Source: Austropuccinia psidii (Eukaryota > Basidiomycota > Pucciniomycetes > Pucciniales > Sphaerophragmiaceae). From it: 64,000 nucleotides of DNA. Shown here in pieces: positions 12,993-24,342 of the stretch. Both the position numbers and the translations under genes were made by a program. The stretch lies in contig JALGQZ010000014.1 of NCBI GenBank assembly GCA_023105745.1, forward strand, positions 9,853,888 to 9,917,887, in the 5' to 3' direction. Positions within the stretch are counted from its first letter, which is position 1. Every line of letters starts with the position of its first letter. The notes beneath the pieces are model-generated. The model saw nothing but the letters and a program-made list of their open reading frames with translations, was not told the DNA's origin and searched no databases.

Positions 12993-13703
12993 TCATACCA
13001 GGCCATAGATAGCCTTCCAAAGCCTCAAACACCTTTCTCTTCTGTCAATTCTCAAGCCTTGAGGAGTTCCCAAATAGAATGTTTCCAATAGTGGTGCGTT
13101 GGGGAAGCAACTCTTGATGTCTATTTGATGGAATTTGAGATCTCTTGCAGCTGCAAAGGCTATGAGGGTTTGAAGCAAATTAAGCCGACCAGTGGGAGCA
13201 TAAGTCTGATTGAAATCAATGCCTTCTGATTGAGGGAACCCTTGTGCACAAAGTCTAGCCTTGTATTCAGTTATGTGTCCAAGGTGGTCTTTCTTGATTT
13301 TGAAAACCCAGGTAGTTCCCACCAGTTTGAAAAATGGGTCTAGCTCAATGACATCCCATAAACCAAGTGCATTCATTGATTCCAACTCCTTATTGATGGA
13401 AATGAGCCATAGATCTTTGGCCGGAGAGCTAAGGGCGTTTTTAAATGTCCTTGAAACCACATCGTTGGAGGTAAATAGTACCAAAGGTCGCCAGGTGTAG
13501 GGAAGTATGTTCTCAGGATTTAAGTCACATGAAACAAGTGTTGGATGTTGAGGTCCAATCACCCTTATTTGTTGATGTGGTCTTGATTCAACCTCAGGGG
13601 AAGGATGTTGGACTTCATCTACCACAGAATCCTGCCCTTCTTGACAGGGTGAGACTATCACTGAGCCGCATGACAAATAAGGGTGGATTTTATCTACCAC
13701 CAC
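12993..13703 (-). pseudogene. Copia pol remnant: reverse transcriptase fingers/palm
   Basis: 236 codons. LWDVIELDPFFKLVGTTWVF, YKARLCAQGFPQSEGIDFNQ and FHQIDIKSCFPNAPL match the N-terminal half of Copia reverse transcriptase, including the first catalytic Asp region (QIDIKSCF). It ends WKAIYGLV near 12993, where the LYGLKQ motif is expected, so the frame is lost exactly there. The N-terminal 60 residues correspond to the integrase-RT linker. Confidence 0.8.
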
Positions 13704-14306
13704 TGACAGGGAAGGACTGATTTAATCTACAGTTTGTGCACCTTGAGTCATGGAAGGAACCAGGAGAGGACTGCTTGAACCAGATGTGCCTTTCAATACA
13801 GGATAAACTGATTCATCAAAGGTAACATGTCTGAAAATGATTACCTTCTTATCTCAAAGTCAAAGAATACGGTAGGCAGTGTTGTCATTCTCATATCCGA
13901 GAAAGATACCTTCCTCACCAGTTGGGCCAAGTTTCCAGTCCCAATGGTGCTTAGGGATTGAAATTATGGCAAGAAACCCACACATTCTAAGCTGCTTTAT
14001 CCTTGGAGGAGTATTATTCCAGAGAACATGAGGGCTGTTGTTGTGTCAAGAGGGATTAGGAATGATGTTGCATAGAAAAGTGGAAGTATTAATTTTTTCT
14101 GCCCAATAATAATTAGGCAGGCCAGCTCCTCCTAGAAGGCACCTTGCTTTGTCTAGGCTGGTTCAATTTGATCTTTTGGTAAACCTATTATGTTGAGGTT
14201 TCTCTGCTTGAGAAAGTACATGGGTGAAGCCTTCAACTTCAGTGAACTTGGTAAAGTGTTGATTCAAGAATTTGCCACCTCTATCAGACACAAGTTTCTT
14301 GAGCTT
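13704..14306 (-). pseudogene. Copia pol remnant: integrase C-terminal half, multiple stops
   Basis: Reading the minus strand across frames gives KLVSDRGGKFLNQHF (second catalytic Asp), HNRFTKRSN where the third catalytic residue should be, LGYENDNTAYRI and FRHVTFDESVYPV. All are expected in Copia integrase and the adjoining linker. Several in-frame stops and at least one frameshift interrupt it, so no long frame remains. The catalytic Glu region is degenerate. Confidence 0.65.
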
Positions 14307-15158
14307 TCAGTCATGGAGATTTCCCATTGCCAATTTGTAAATGAGAAACTGTTCAAATGCATCTGACTTGGTTTTGAGGAATTTGACCATTTTGAATGAT
14401 GTTGCTTGATCCACCATTGTAAGGAGATAACAAAAGCCTGAAACAAACATGGAAGAGATAGGTCCCACAAGGTCAATGTGTATACAATCTAAAGGATGAT
14501 GAACCGGGTCAAAGTGATCATTAAAAGGTAGTTTATGAGCTTTGTTATTCAAGCAAGCTTTACAAGACAATGAGTTGGTTGAAAGACCCATAGATTTGAG
14601 GGGTCCATCCCCTGGATGTTCCAACAGATTATGCCACAAGCTGTCTCTTGTTGCTGTGAGGAGAGACTTTGGATTTGAGTAGTTGAAAATGAGAATATTG
14701 TTGAGTATTTTTCCTTTAAGCAACAGTATGTTGTTGGAGTCAAGGCTGAAAGAATTGTCTTTTCTTGTTATAATTATTTTCTCCTGAAACAATTTGAGAA
14801 GGCTCACTAGGTTACAATTCCTTTTTGGCACATAAAGGCAGCTTTTTAATGATAAGGTTGCTTCTTTGAATGTCAAATTTACAGTTCCAATTCCTTCTTC
14901 TACTAAGGAGCTTGAAGAATCTCCCATTGAGATCCTTAAAGGAGGAATCTTGTTGAGGGTGGAAAACAGAGTTTTACAATTGAACATGGGGTGTGTAGCA
15001 CCACAGTCAATTATCAATTTGATTGAGGAAAGCAAGTCGGGACTACCAGTGATGAGAGCTGATGCTTGAGCAGATGGAGGAATGTTGGAAAGAAATCTTC
15101 TTTGATTGTTTCTTCTTTCCAGTCTTAAGTTTGGACTCTCGGCAAAGCACTGTTCTTT
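14307..15158 (-). pseudogene. Copia pol remnant: protease and integrase N-terminal part
   Basis: The frame at 14307-15035 begins near the protease motif LIIDCGATHPMF. The usual D-S/T-G active site reads D-C-G. The pre-integrase zinc region follows (SLWHNLLEHPGD, then CKACLNNKAHKLPF), and then the first integrase Asp in IHIDLVGP. Upstream the frame continues without an ATG to 15158, where an inserted element interrupts the gag zinc knuckle. Protease would cleave the polyprotein and integrase insert the DNA. Inactive by the motif change and frame breaks. Confidence 0.8.
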
Positions 15159-15164
15159 AGAGTG

Positions 15165-15835
15165 TGTTAGCCTGGGGCCTCCAACGTGGCTTCCAGTCTA
15201 ATTATTAGTAATTTTAAGAAACTAAATAGGTAGTGGAATACTATTACTATAAGTAATACGTGCGTCACTCTTGTTTATAATAGAGTACTGTTGGGATTTA
15301 AGCTTCAACGGTACTATAACTGGGTAAAGTTAATTGAATCAATTTTAAAAGTGAGAGTGCTAAATTTTCTAAATTAAAACTAAATAATTTTAATTGAAAA
15401 AAAATATATTGATAAGAGCTCTGAAGAATCATTCTCAAGCAGAATGTTCCTCCTAAGTCCTTTAGGTACAAAATAAAAATAAAACACAAATAGAGTAATA
15501 CATTTTCTATCATAAAGGCTATTGTTATAGTAACAATATATGAAAAAAACAATATTTGGTTGTTATAGAAGCAAAGTTACTATCTCAACAAGGTAAAAGG
15601 GTGCTATAGAAAAAAGATGCAACAATGTTTCTATAACTACAAAAATTAAATGAGTGACTTGGAAATAAGATCACTATAACAACTAATCTTAAATGAGTGA
15701 CTTGTAAACAAAAAGTAGAAGAAAACAAAATTAAAAGTGAATTTACACAGATGAATTGAAATAATTCAAAGAAAACTTAATGAAAGTGTTTGTAGTTTGT
15801 GTAACATGTAATTCTTTTCATGCTTGCAGGCGGAC
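15165..15835. mobile_element. Unclassified ~670-bp insertion inside the Copia gag zinc knuckle
   Basis: The zinc-knuckle reading frame breaks off after TSHS at 15836 and resumes with THSKEQC at 15164, on either side of AGAGTG copies at 15159-15164 and 15836-15841. Removing this segment restores a continuous frame, so it is an insertion with a target duplication of 6 bp, or 9 bp allowing mismatches. The ends share a weak inverted match (GCCTG on both sides). The interior has no coding frame, a direct repeat AAATGAGTGACTTG (about 15648 and 15691) and many CTATAAC/GTTATAG motifs. It looks like a non-autonomous DNA transposon; family unknown. Confidence 0.6.
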
Positions 15836-16541
15836 AGAGTGGCTAGTGCAGTTTAGATTGTGCTTTCCATTAGCACAGTAATGGGTTATTTTGTAAGGTT
15901 GAGCTGAAGTAGTGACAGCTGAGGAAGGAGTATTGATCTTTTCAGGTTGAATGAAAAGATTGTTGACAAAGTCTTGAAGTTTGGTGAGGATCAAGTCGGG
16001 ATTCTCATTGAGATAATCATTCAAAGTGAGAGAATCAACATAGTGTTGAAGTTTGGGATCTCTTACCAGCTGTCCAAGAATGGAAAATGAAAGGAGCTCA
16101 GCCTCAATATTGATGTTCACTGCGTCAAGTTCCAGATTCATTTTCCTGCAGCTGTTGATGTAGTCTTGGAGATTGCCATGGTAGTGGGAACAGATCCAGT
16201 CCATCCACACCCTTCCTCTGTTGATGGCTCTTTCAGAATAATATTGATTGTTGATCTTGGTCCATAAAAGGTGAGCATTTTCTTTAGTTTCTTTATTAAT
16301 AACTTCAAGAAATACTATGTGGCTGAGTCGTGAGGCAATGATATTGATGGCCTCATGACTTTCCTTCGTGTATTTATTGAATGTTGTTGGAGTTGATCCT
16401 TCTTCCAATGGTTTTTCACAGATTTCCAGGAGATCTTTAGATCTTAAGTGAAAACATAATTCAAATGTTCCATTCACTGTAGTTGGTGTTGTCTAGTACA
16501 GGAATGTTTGATGTGTCTTTATTGGATGCTCTGTCAGCCAT
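15836..16541 (-). pseudogene. Copia gag remnant
   Basis: The start is taken at the ATG at 16541-16539, giving MADRASNKDTSNIPVLDNTN and YSEWN, the typical Copia Gag opening. A frameshift near 16470 passes to the 15818-16477 frame, which contains CFHLRSKDLLEIC, NKETKENAHLLW and VWMDWICSHYHGNLQDYI, the capsid-like UBN2 region. The C-terminal part HYCANGKHNLNCTSHS is the first half of a C-H-H-C zinc knuckle, cut by the 15165 insertion. Gag would bind RNA and form the particle. Confidence 0.8.
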
Positions 16542-16608
16542 TTTGAAATGTTTTATCATTGATATCCACCGTAGTTCATTTGAAGTGGAGCTATCAAGAC
16601 TGTAAATC

Positions 16609-17147
16609 TGTCAAAGAATTTAAACTAGACAATAGTATTTCATTAACAAAACTTTCAAGTGTTTTAAGATAATAGGAAACAATCAAGTACCTAGACGGTA
16701 GATAGCAAGAGGCTTAAGAATAATAATTGTACAAGACCACAGGACTAAAGTAATAATGCTACAAGATCAATGATAACTAATGTAGAATAGTATGTGAGTT
16801 GGTTTTGTTATTTTATTATTGAGTTGAGAAGTACTTCACCTAATTCAGCCACAGCACGATAAAAAAGAATAAAGGAGAGAAGAAAAGAAAAGAAAGAAGT
16901 AGAGGAAAAATGAAGGTAAAGAAAAATGTAATAGAAGAGAGAATCAAGTGAGGAGATGATGAAAGGAGTGGTCGAAGAGACTGGGTTTTTATCTTCAGGA
17001 GGTAAGGAAAGTCGAGTGGATTAGGTGGTCCTGTGGTTGTGTGCATGGATCTGCGCTCGGGCAATATCGTCAATCATATACAGTTTTGAGTTCAGGCGAG
17101 ATTGTTGATTAGGTACGGTTCCGATTACAATACTTCAACATTCAACA
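16609..17147 (-). repeat. 5' LTR of the decayed Copia element
   Basis: 539 bp, matching 11400-11921 end to end. ATCTT follows at 17148-17152. Next to its inner end the minus strand reads GATTTACAGTCTTGATAGCTCC, where the TTGATAGCTCC part could be a decayed methionine-tRNA binding site; this is weak. Confidence 0.85.
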
Positions 17148-17152
17148 ATCTT

Positions 17153-18649
17153 ATCATTTTAAGGTGGAGCTTTATTTCAAACTGCATCTTGGAAGGTAAA
17201 TACAATTTTGAGGATATTTTCTGGTCGGAGCTAATGAAAATAACTTCTATCAAATATTCAACATATCCCAAAAATAAAGAATTATTATTTTCTGTTTGGA
17301 AATAATTTATTTTTCTCAAACCGAAAAATATGCATTTTTCTTCTATTCACAAAACTAAAAAATTCAAATAAACGTTTTTTAGCACTTTGAATTAATTTTT
17401 AAGCCTCAAGATGCAGGAAGAAAATCCTCCAAAAACTCAAATAAATCATGGGCTATCTCTGAATTATACTTATTTACAATCAATTTATGATTATTCTGGA
17501 TTATGGTATCTTATTTCTTCTTAGATATTGAGGATTATTTTTGAGGAAATTATTGTGTTGACGATTTCTTCTAATAAATAATATAATGTTTTTCTCCTAT
17601 AAAAACCCCTTGACTTCATTCCTAAGATTTCATATGAAACTTTCCTTAAGCTTATTTTGGACTCAATCAAAATTGGAATCATATCCTTGTCTAGTTTTGT
17701 ACTTTTTACTATGAGTAAAAGGTGTCCGGGTTTGAACTTTGATATTACACACTTCACTTTTCTTGAAAAATTATCAATCTATTTGATCTTTTCTTGGTTT
17801 CAAAAAGCTTAAGTAAATCGAATTTTCTTTATCCCTCTGAAAGGTACAAAATAACTGACTTAATAGTTTACAAGGAAAATGATAATTCACTGCCATGAAT
17901 ACCCCTGAAAACACCAAAATAATTCCTCTAATTTTTTGGATACTAGTTAATAAGACATTTTAAAAATGGAATAGCTATTTTATTTCATTTTCAATATGTT
18001 AAAAATATTGCTGTAAGCTATTTTACTACATTTTTGGAATAATAAAGGGAAAATATATCAAGAAACAAAAATTAAGTTATCATTAATTTCTCCATTGATA
18101 TTCATAAAATCAAATATTGCCATTCTAAATCTCTTTTAACCGCTCCTTGGAAACAATTATTAGATTTGATTCTATCACTCACAAATAGAAAGACTGAGAC
18201 TAAGAATACTTTTTTCAATTAATAACAGTTTGGCAAAGATATGCATTGGTGATTTTTGTATCTTTTCTTTTGATTTGATATCAGAAATGATTATAGGATC
18301 TCTTTGAATTATTTAATAGAATAAACCCATATGCATATTGGAATATTCAAAGAATTCTTCTCTAATAATTTAGTAATTCTGAAAGAAAACCTTTAAAAAA
18401 GGAATAATTGAAATTTCAATCAACTCAATACATGAATTAAATCACTATGAATTGAAGCTATAGATGATTATGTGATTCAAGAAATGATAAAATAGGATTA
18501 AATAAAAATGAATTTTCTTAAAGAAAAAAGCTAGATTGAACTTCACAATCTTAATCCTAAATTAAGAATGAGAAATCTCAAGATGGGATTTTTGGTATTG
18601 GACAATAATTTGGATATTTCCTCTTTTATACTCTTGGAGACTCAAGTCA
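17153..18649. other. AT-rich stretch with no recognisable gene
   Basis: Continuation of the block at 5634-11394, separated by the Copia insertion. Only short open frames. A TATAAAAGAGG on the minus strand near 18625 lies just outside the Gypsy element that begins at 18655. Nothing else recognised. Confidence 0.5.
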
Positions 18650-19269
18650 CATTTCTTAAGGTGTGGATATGAAACTTTGATTGAATATCAAGTACTTTTC
18701 CTGTCCTCCAAATTTGTATAAGGTAAAATTATTTAAAAATATTAATAAATAGTAATTTTAAATAGAAAAAAAACCAATTTTCTTGGTTTTAGCTTTGTAA
18801 GCATAAGACAATAATATAATAAAAATTCATTGTTTTACCAACAATAAAGATTTATCCAGAAATACACTACAAGAGATGTTTAAGGCTCCAAAGTACTTTC
18901 TTCAAGAGCAATTTCAATTGTGATTAATTGAGCAAAGAACTGCAAGAAATTAATTAAAAACAATGCCCTCAAAAAGATATGTAAAGAGAAAACACACCCA
19001 AAAGTGACCAGAGTGAATTTGGAAACAAAGTGACAAAGCTAACAGTGATGAAAGATGCTTTAATTCACTTTTGGGGTGGTTCAAGGGGTAAAAAGGATTA
19101 TAAGAGTTACAAACAATGATTCTAATGATTTTATCACGTGGTTAAAAGGTTCAAAAATATTTAAAAAAGGTGGTTGGAATGTTTTATTGATTGGTTTAAC
19201 AATGTTTAAACTAATTAATAAAAGGAAAAGATTCTAACATGAAGAGAAAAGTGGGGCAAAGAAGACATT

Positions 19270-19277
19270 CTTTTATA
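19270..19277 (-). promoter_or_regulatory. LTR TATA box (minus strand)
   Basis: TATAAAAG on the minus strand, in GGCTATAAAAGAATG. The matching site in the 5' LTR is at 27427-27434. Confidence 0.6.
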
Positions 19278-19596
19278 GCCACCAATTCTCTTACTCCAAA
19301 AGTAAAATTTACTCTTGTCAGTAGTGAAAAACAGTCTGAAAACATAAAAGCCAATTATGGCATTATTGAACCCTGGTTTAGACCAAAAAAGGGCTTGTTT
19401 TAGCCATTTTAGACCCTTAAATCAGCCATTCCTAGAGTAATACCTGGCCTAGAGCCTTCCAAACACGTCAGAATGAGTGCAAAAGATGTATAAACCGGTA
19501 AAAACTGTTTTTACTAAGATTGTTTTATCTTACGGGCAGTTTTACCTTCAAGGCAACAGTTAAAACTGCCTTGGTTGGTATCAAAACCTCATCATC

Positions 19597-19625
19597 AATT
19601 GAGTCACAGACCCTGTGACTCAATT
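19597..19625. promoter_or_regulatory. Perfect 13-bp inverted repeat with paired TGASTCA sites (3' LTR)
   Basis: AATTGAGTCACAG and CTGTGACTCAATT are perfect complements separated by ACC. Each arm holds TGASTCA, the consensus bound by Gcn4/AP-1-type bZIP factors. It lies about 320 bp upstream of the LTR TATA box on the transcribed (minus) strand. Regulation by a bZIP factor is inference. Confidence 0.55.
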
Positions 19626-20470
19626 CCAGGCCAAAAGTGATGAAATTTTGGGTGTATTTTGACATCTCATGCCTGTCAGCAAGGGTTTTGGGGGTGTGGC
19701 TCCCCCTTAGAGCTAAAGTTCCTTTTCCCCCCAAATTTAATCTTTCCAATTTATTTTTTCCTTTAATTCCTCATTATGTATTATACTTATAATTTACATA
19801 TGTAATTCAATTGAGTTTTACAGAATACTAGTGTAATAATTGACACCTCATATATAAATCAAAGTCCACTTATGTAATACATGCGCACATTTTGACAATT
19901 CAATTGAATTCTATTGAAAATACTTCAAATCCTCATAACTTCTAAACTATACACAACACCTCAATTTTAACACAAAAATTGATAATTAACACTACATTTG
20001 ATGTGGATTAAATTAAGGTTTTGAGTATTTCCAACTTTTATACAGAAAATACAAAAAACTTGATTTAAGCTTATTTAGAGTTGAGTTACAGAAATTTCAC
20101 TCAGAGGTGACCCCACCTAATTTTTCATCAGGAATGCGATGGTGAAATAAATTTTATATATTTCTTTGTTAGATAAAAAGTTATGATAAATTTTATTTAA
20201 CTTTTTTCCAAAATTATTTTATTTTGGGTAATTTTGTTGAAAATTCATTTTTACTTAATGTTTCCAAGTAAAAATGTGTTTTCACAATTTTAAAATTTTA
20301 AAGTATTTTTATTGTTAAATTATAATTAAATTTTTGATTTTGTATATAAATCCATATTTATATTTTAATTTTTATTTTAATAATATAAATAAATCAATTT
20401 TATTTATGTTTGTATATTAATTTTTTGTTTGTGGTCTTTTGGTCATATGAAAATACCTCTAAGGCCCACA

Positions 20471-20486
20471 TTCCCTCCACCTAAAA
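20471..20486 (-). other. Polypurine tract of the 18655-30623 Gypsy element
   Basis: On the minus strand TTTTTTTAGGTGGAGGGAA runs directly into the LTR start TGTGGGCC. The pol stop codon at 20495-20497 is only about 10 bp upstream. Confidence 0.7.
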
Positions 20487-20494
20487 AAAGAATA

Positions 20495-21952
20495 TTACTT
20501 TGCAATATTGTTATTTCTAGTATCTCTGAATCTTCTGAGAAGTTTGGTAGCTTCAGTTATGTCCTTTTCTTCTAACCATTCATCTTCACAAGTTGGGTCA
20601 CTGTACCTAAGAAGGTATTCCCTTACTTTTTTGTTCTTAATTTTATTTCTTTAAGAAATTTGGTAATATTTTTAATACCGGATGTCTCAATAAGAGGTAT
20701 AACTTGGGGAACTTTATTCCTCAAGGGAAAATTTTCAGCATCACTAGATTTATATGGCTTTATTAAGCTCACTGGAAATGTAGGATGCTGATTACTAAGT
20801 TCTTCAGATAATTATACTTCAACAGCATTTTCTCCATGGATGTCTTTAATAAAAAAAGGTCCTGCAAAGGAGTCTGAGCTTTCTACATCCTTTGATGTTA
20901 TTGAAGTTGGTGGTGGATACTATTACCAAATCCCCCACTTTGAAAATTGCAGTGGCATGTGATTTGTCATATTTATCTTTAGCATATGCAAATGAGTCTT
21001 CCATGAATCTTACTGCATGCTTTCTAGCTCTGTCTAACATACCTTCGAAGCTGGCAGCTGTAGAATGTATTTCAACCAAATTATTTCTTAAAGAATCTTG
21101 AGTTAACTTGGGATTCCATTCTTTTTCTAGAATAGCAGGAGTTTGATTGGTACTGGCATGAATTGATGTCTTATATTCAAATTCTAGCTCTGGTAGAAGA
21201 GTACACCAATCATGAGTGAATCCGTCACAATCTTTGGATTCAAAACCATATGCACAAAGTCTTCTCACCATGTCTTCGAAGGTTTGTATTATCCTTTCAG
21301 CAAGACCATCAGTTTGTGGGTGGTAGGCTGTAGAGAAAGACAATTTAGTGCCAAATGATTGGTGAAGATTTGTCCACAGTGCTGAAGTTAATTTGGGATC
21401 CCTGTCACCAATGATATTTGTGAATATGCTAGTAAATGACACTACTCTATTCCATATCATAAGAGCTGTATTCATGGTTGTATCATCTTTGTGACATGGT
21501 AAAAAGATTGGAGTTTTACTTGATCTGTCTACAATCACTAGGCAAGCATTATAGCTTCTGTCCCCTCCTGGTGGTAGGCCAATTATCCAATTCATATGGA
21601 CAACCTCCCAAGGTCTGCTGTGCTCTTTGACTTTAATCATGTTTCAAAGTCTCTTGCCAGTGAATGTATTTGCCTTTTGAAGCCTGTCACAGGTTTTTAA
21701 ATACTCTGCAACATCTTTCTGCAACATTACCCACCATATGCAGGTTTTTACTTTTTCTCTTGTTCTGTCTTCAGACAGGTTTCCTGAGAAAGGGCTGTCA
21801 TGGCATTCTTTAAGTACAAGATTGATTAAGGACCTGTCCACAACTGTCATGACACAAGTATTCTTAGGTCTGTGGTAAATTATACCATCTAGTAAGTGGA
21901 ATCTTCCTTCATCATATGATTTTCTCCATATCTCATCTAAGGAATGTATCAA
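20495..21952 (-). pseudogene. Gypsy pol remnant: integrase and chromodomain
   Basis: The zinc-binding part (21644-21952) shows ECHDSPFSGNLSEDRT and YLKTCDRLQKAN, where one His is Asn and one Cys is Leu. The core (20846-21640) shows HMNWIIGLPP, with the first catalytic Asp changed to Asn; the second Asp (IGDRDPKL) and the Glu (DGLAERIIQT) remain. Downstream, across frameshifts, REYLLRYSDPTCEDEWLEEK is a chromodomain, which in this group steers integration to modified chromatin. The last codon before the stop at 20495-20497 is Lys. Integration activity is lost by the residue changes. Confidence 0.82.
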
Positions 21953-22303
21953 AGAATTGTCTTTACAGTCCTTAGTAAGGAATTGGCATAAAATGCTACA
22001 ATTTTTATCCTGAGTATAACTTTTTCTTACCTCCTCAAAGAAGGTGGTATTCAGGTCTGTAACACGGATTCCTTCTATGGGGATCTGTGGGGAAGCTTCC
22101 TCTGGAACATAAGCAGGAATATCAATATTTTTTGGTAATTTCCATCTGCTCAGTCCATCTGCATTTTTATGAATATTCCCATTTTATGAACAATGATCAT
22201 ATTGCCCCTATACTCTTGTATGGCTATTTGCCATCTGAAAATATGCCTGTTAGGAGTTTTCATGTTTAAAAGTGATTTAACAGTGGTACAATCTGCTATT
22301 ACT

Positions 22304-23713
22304 TTAAAAAAAATATCCTTCCAGAAAGTAATTTAGCTTGTCTAAGGCCCACACAAGCCATAAGCACTCCATTTGACTGGCTCCATATCTGGCTTCAGTT
22401 GGTTTGATTTGCCTGGATTTCAAGCATATGGGTCCTTCCACAAGTTTATCATTGATGATCTGGACTTTGTGAAGTGCAGCACCAAGGCCATCTCCTGATG
22501 CATTAATATGAAGCTTAAAAGGAAGTTCAAAGTCTGGCAAAAGTAAGAGTGGAGCAGTGGTCAAAGCTTGTCTCAAGGATTCAAAGGCTTTGACTCTGTC
22601 AAAAGTCATTTCAAATACTGTTTCTTTGTCACATAATTTATAAAGAGGTATTGCTATGGATGCAAAATCTTTAATGTGTTGCCTGTAATAGTTCATTAAG
22701 ACTACTGAAACTTTCTTTTTGTCAACCCCCAGGGATAGACCAGATACCACATGTCCTAGTGCTTTGAGTTTCTTAAATCCAAAATGACATTTCTTCAAAG
22801 AGATTTTCATGTGCACAGATTGGATTTTGGTTACATTTCTGGATACTATGCACATATATTGTTTCCAAGTCTTGGAACAGACAATAATTTCATCAATGTA
22901 AATGATCAACCATCCTTCTGAAAGCTCTTCAGGGAAAATTTAATTCATCATTCTTTGGAAGTGAGAAGGTGCATTTTTTATTCCAAAAGGTATACTCAAA
23001 TATTCATACACTCCGCAATCAACAATAATTCTCAAGTATTTCCTTGCTCTTGGTGTCACTTCATTTTGATGAAATCCCTTAAGGGCATCCATAGTGCTTA
23101 TATATACTGCTTGAGATATTTGGGTGAGGGCAATTTGAATTTTTGGTATTGGGTACCTGTCTGGAACTGTGTAAGTGTTCAGAGCTGTAAAGTCCCCAAC
23201 CATTATAGATTTTCCGTTATGCCATGCCACTATGACTGGTGTGGTTATTTCTACTTCTTCATTGTGGCTTACTTTTCTTATTACACCAAGGTTTAGAAGT
23301 TCTGTGATATGAATTTTCAGAGGTTCTCTTGATATTGGACTTGCTGGATATGCAGGTCTTCTTAAGAGTGGTGGATAAGGTCTCTCAATATTAAGAGTAA
23401 TGTCAACTTCATGACCAATAATTTCACCTAGGGGTTCTTTACCTGAAGACAATGCTTCTTTGTGGGCATATAAAGGAGGAGAAAGTTCATTTTCTTGTTT
23501 ATCACTCAAATGAAGGCTTATTTCAGCTTCATTTAATTGTTCAGACTTGAATTTATCTAACTCTAAGTTAACTGGTGATACTTTGTTCACTGTAATTTTT
23601 CTTTTAAATGATGAAAAGGCAAGTTTTTGGTGCTTATTGTCTCCAATAGTAAAGTATCTGTTCTTGTTGTTATGTAAATCCATGCCATACATGATTAAAT
23701 AATCATTTCTCAA
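22304..23713 (-). pseudogene. Gypsy pol remnant: reverse transcriptase and RNase H
   Basis: 22940-23713 carries EVDITLNIERPYPPLLRRPA, SIMVGDFTALNTYTVPDRYP, MDALKGFHQNEVTP and SIPFGIKNAPSHFQRMMN, the conserved fingers and palm of Gypsy reverse transcriptase. After a frame break, 22304-22909 starts with the active-site box, which reads YIDE instead of YIDD (second Asp is Glu at 22889-22891). The RNase H region follows ([39 protein letters not shown]). The SASGDG-like first RNase H Asp is replaced by Asn in HINASG. Both enzymes look dead. Confidence 0.85.
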
Positions 23714-23749
23714 TATGAAATGCGTACTAGAGTAATTTTCCAGAACAAC

Positions 23750-24290
23750 AAATTCAAAAGTGATTCTTAAATTTCCATTTATATGTCGAAATCTGACACT
23801 AGTTTCAAATATTTACACTGATTTCATTGGGCTACTGGCACTATTGAATTTTATGCCATCAATTCGCAACAATTGATCTTCAAAATTTGGTACACAAGTC
23901 TTAAGAAATGATTTACCTACATAAGAGCAGAATGCTCCTGGATCAAGTAGTAGTTTTCGGTTTGTTTTCAATTATAACTTCTGTTATACAGGAGTTACCA
24001 GCTGTATAAACTTTCCCTCTGTTTGGTTTGCTTTTCATTAACTGTGCATCTTCAATTTTTGATAAATCAAGTTGGCTATTGCTCAACTGTGGCAAGTGTG
24101 AATAAGATTCCATGATGTCAAAGGTGTCATTGATATTTTCTATATCCTTTGCAGATTCAGAAAGTATTGATGATTTATCATATGAATTTTATTCAATTAC
24201 ATCATCTTTTTCAACATCAGGTTCTTTTTCAATGTCAATTCCATTGATTTTCCCTCTTTTTGGACATGTATTGGATAAATGTGTGGTGCT
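23750..24290 (-). pseudogene. Gypsy zinc knuckle and protease remnant
   Basis: The minus strand near 24290 encodes KCHIF, a stop, then STTHLSNTCPKR: the CCHC knuckle of this family with the second Cys lost and a nonsense codon. Near 23940 LLLDPGAFCSYVGKSFLKT is the aspartic protease active-site segment (DPG, as often in these fungal Gypsy elements). Frameshifts separate the two. Protease would mature Gag-Pol; the knuckle binds element RNA. Confidence 0.7.
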
Positions 24291-24342
24291 TTAGAAAATA
24301 TGGCACTTTCTGACTGTATCTGCAGATTTATACTTAACATTG

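Larger units (their letters stand above)
11400..17147 (-). mobile_element. Decayed Ty1/Copia retrotransposon, full length, with 5-bp target duplication
   Basis: LTRs at 16609-17147 (5') and 11400-11921 (3') flank gag and pol remains in Copia order: gag, protease, integrase, reverse transcriptase, RNase H. ATCTT at 11395-11399 and 17148-17152 is a perfect 5-bp target duplication. A purine tract follows pol directly before the 3' LTR. The LTRs differ at several percent of positions and by a 17-bp length difference, and pol is broken by frameshifts, stops and an inserted element. It is clearly older than the Copia element at 33078. Confidence 0.88.
18655..20470 (-). repeat. 3' LTR of the 18655-30623 Gypsy element
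   Basis: 1816 bp, collinear with 26813-30623 once the solo LTR is removed. It keeps the empty site of that solo insertion (around 20010-20030, GATTAAATTAAGG). It contains a TATA box at 19270-19277 and a bZIP-type palindrome at 19597-19625. A 74-codon frame inside it (19525-19749) lacks an ATG and is not called a gene. Confidence 0.85.
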
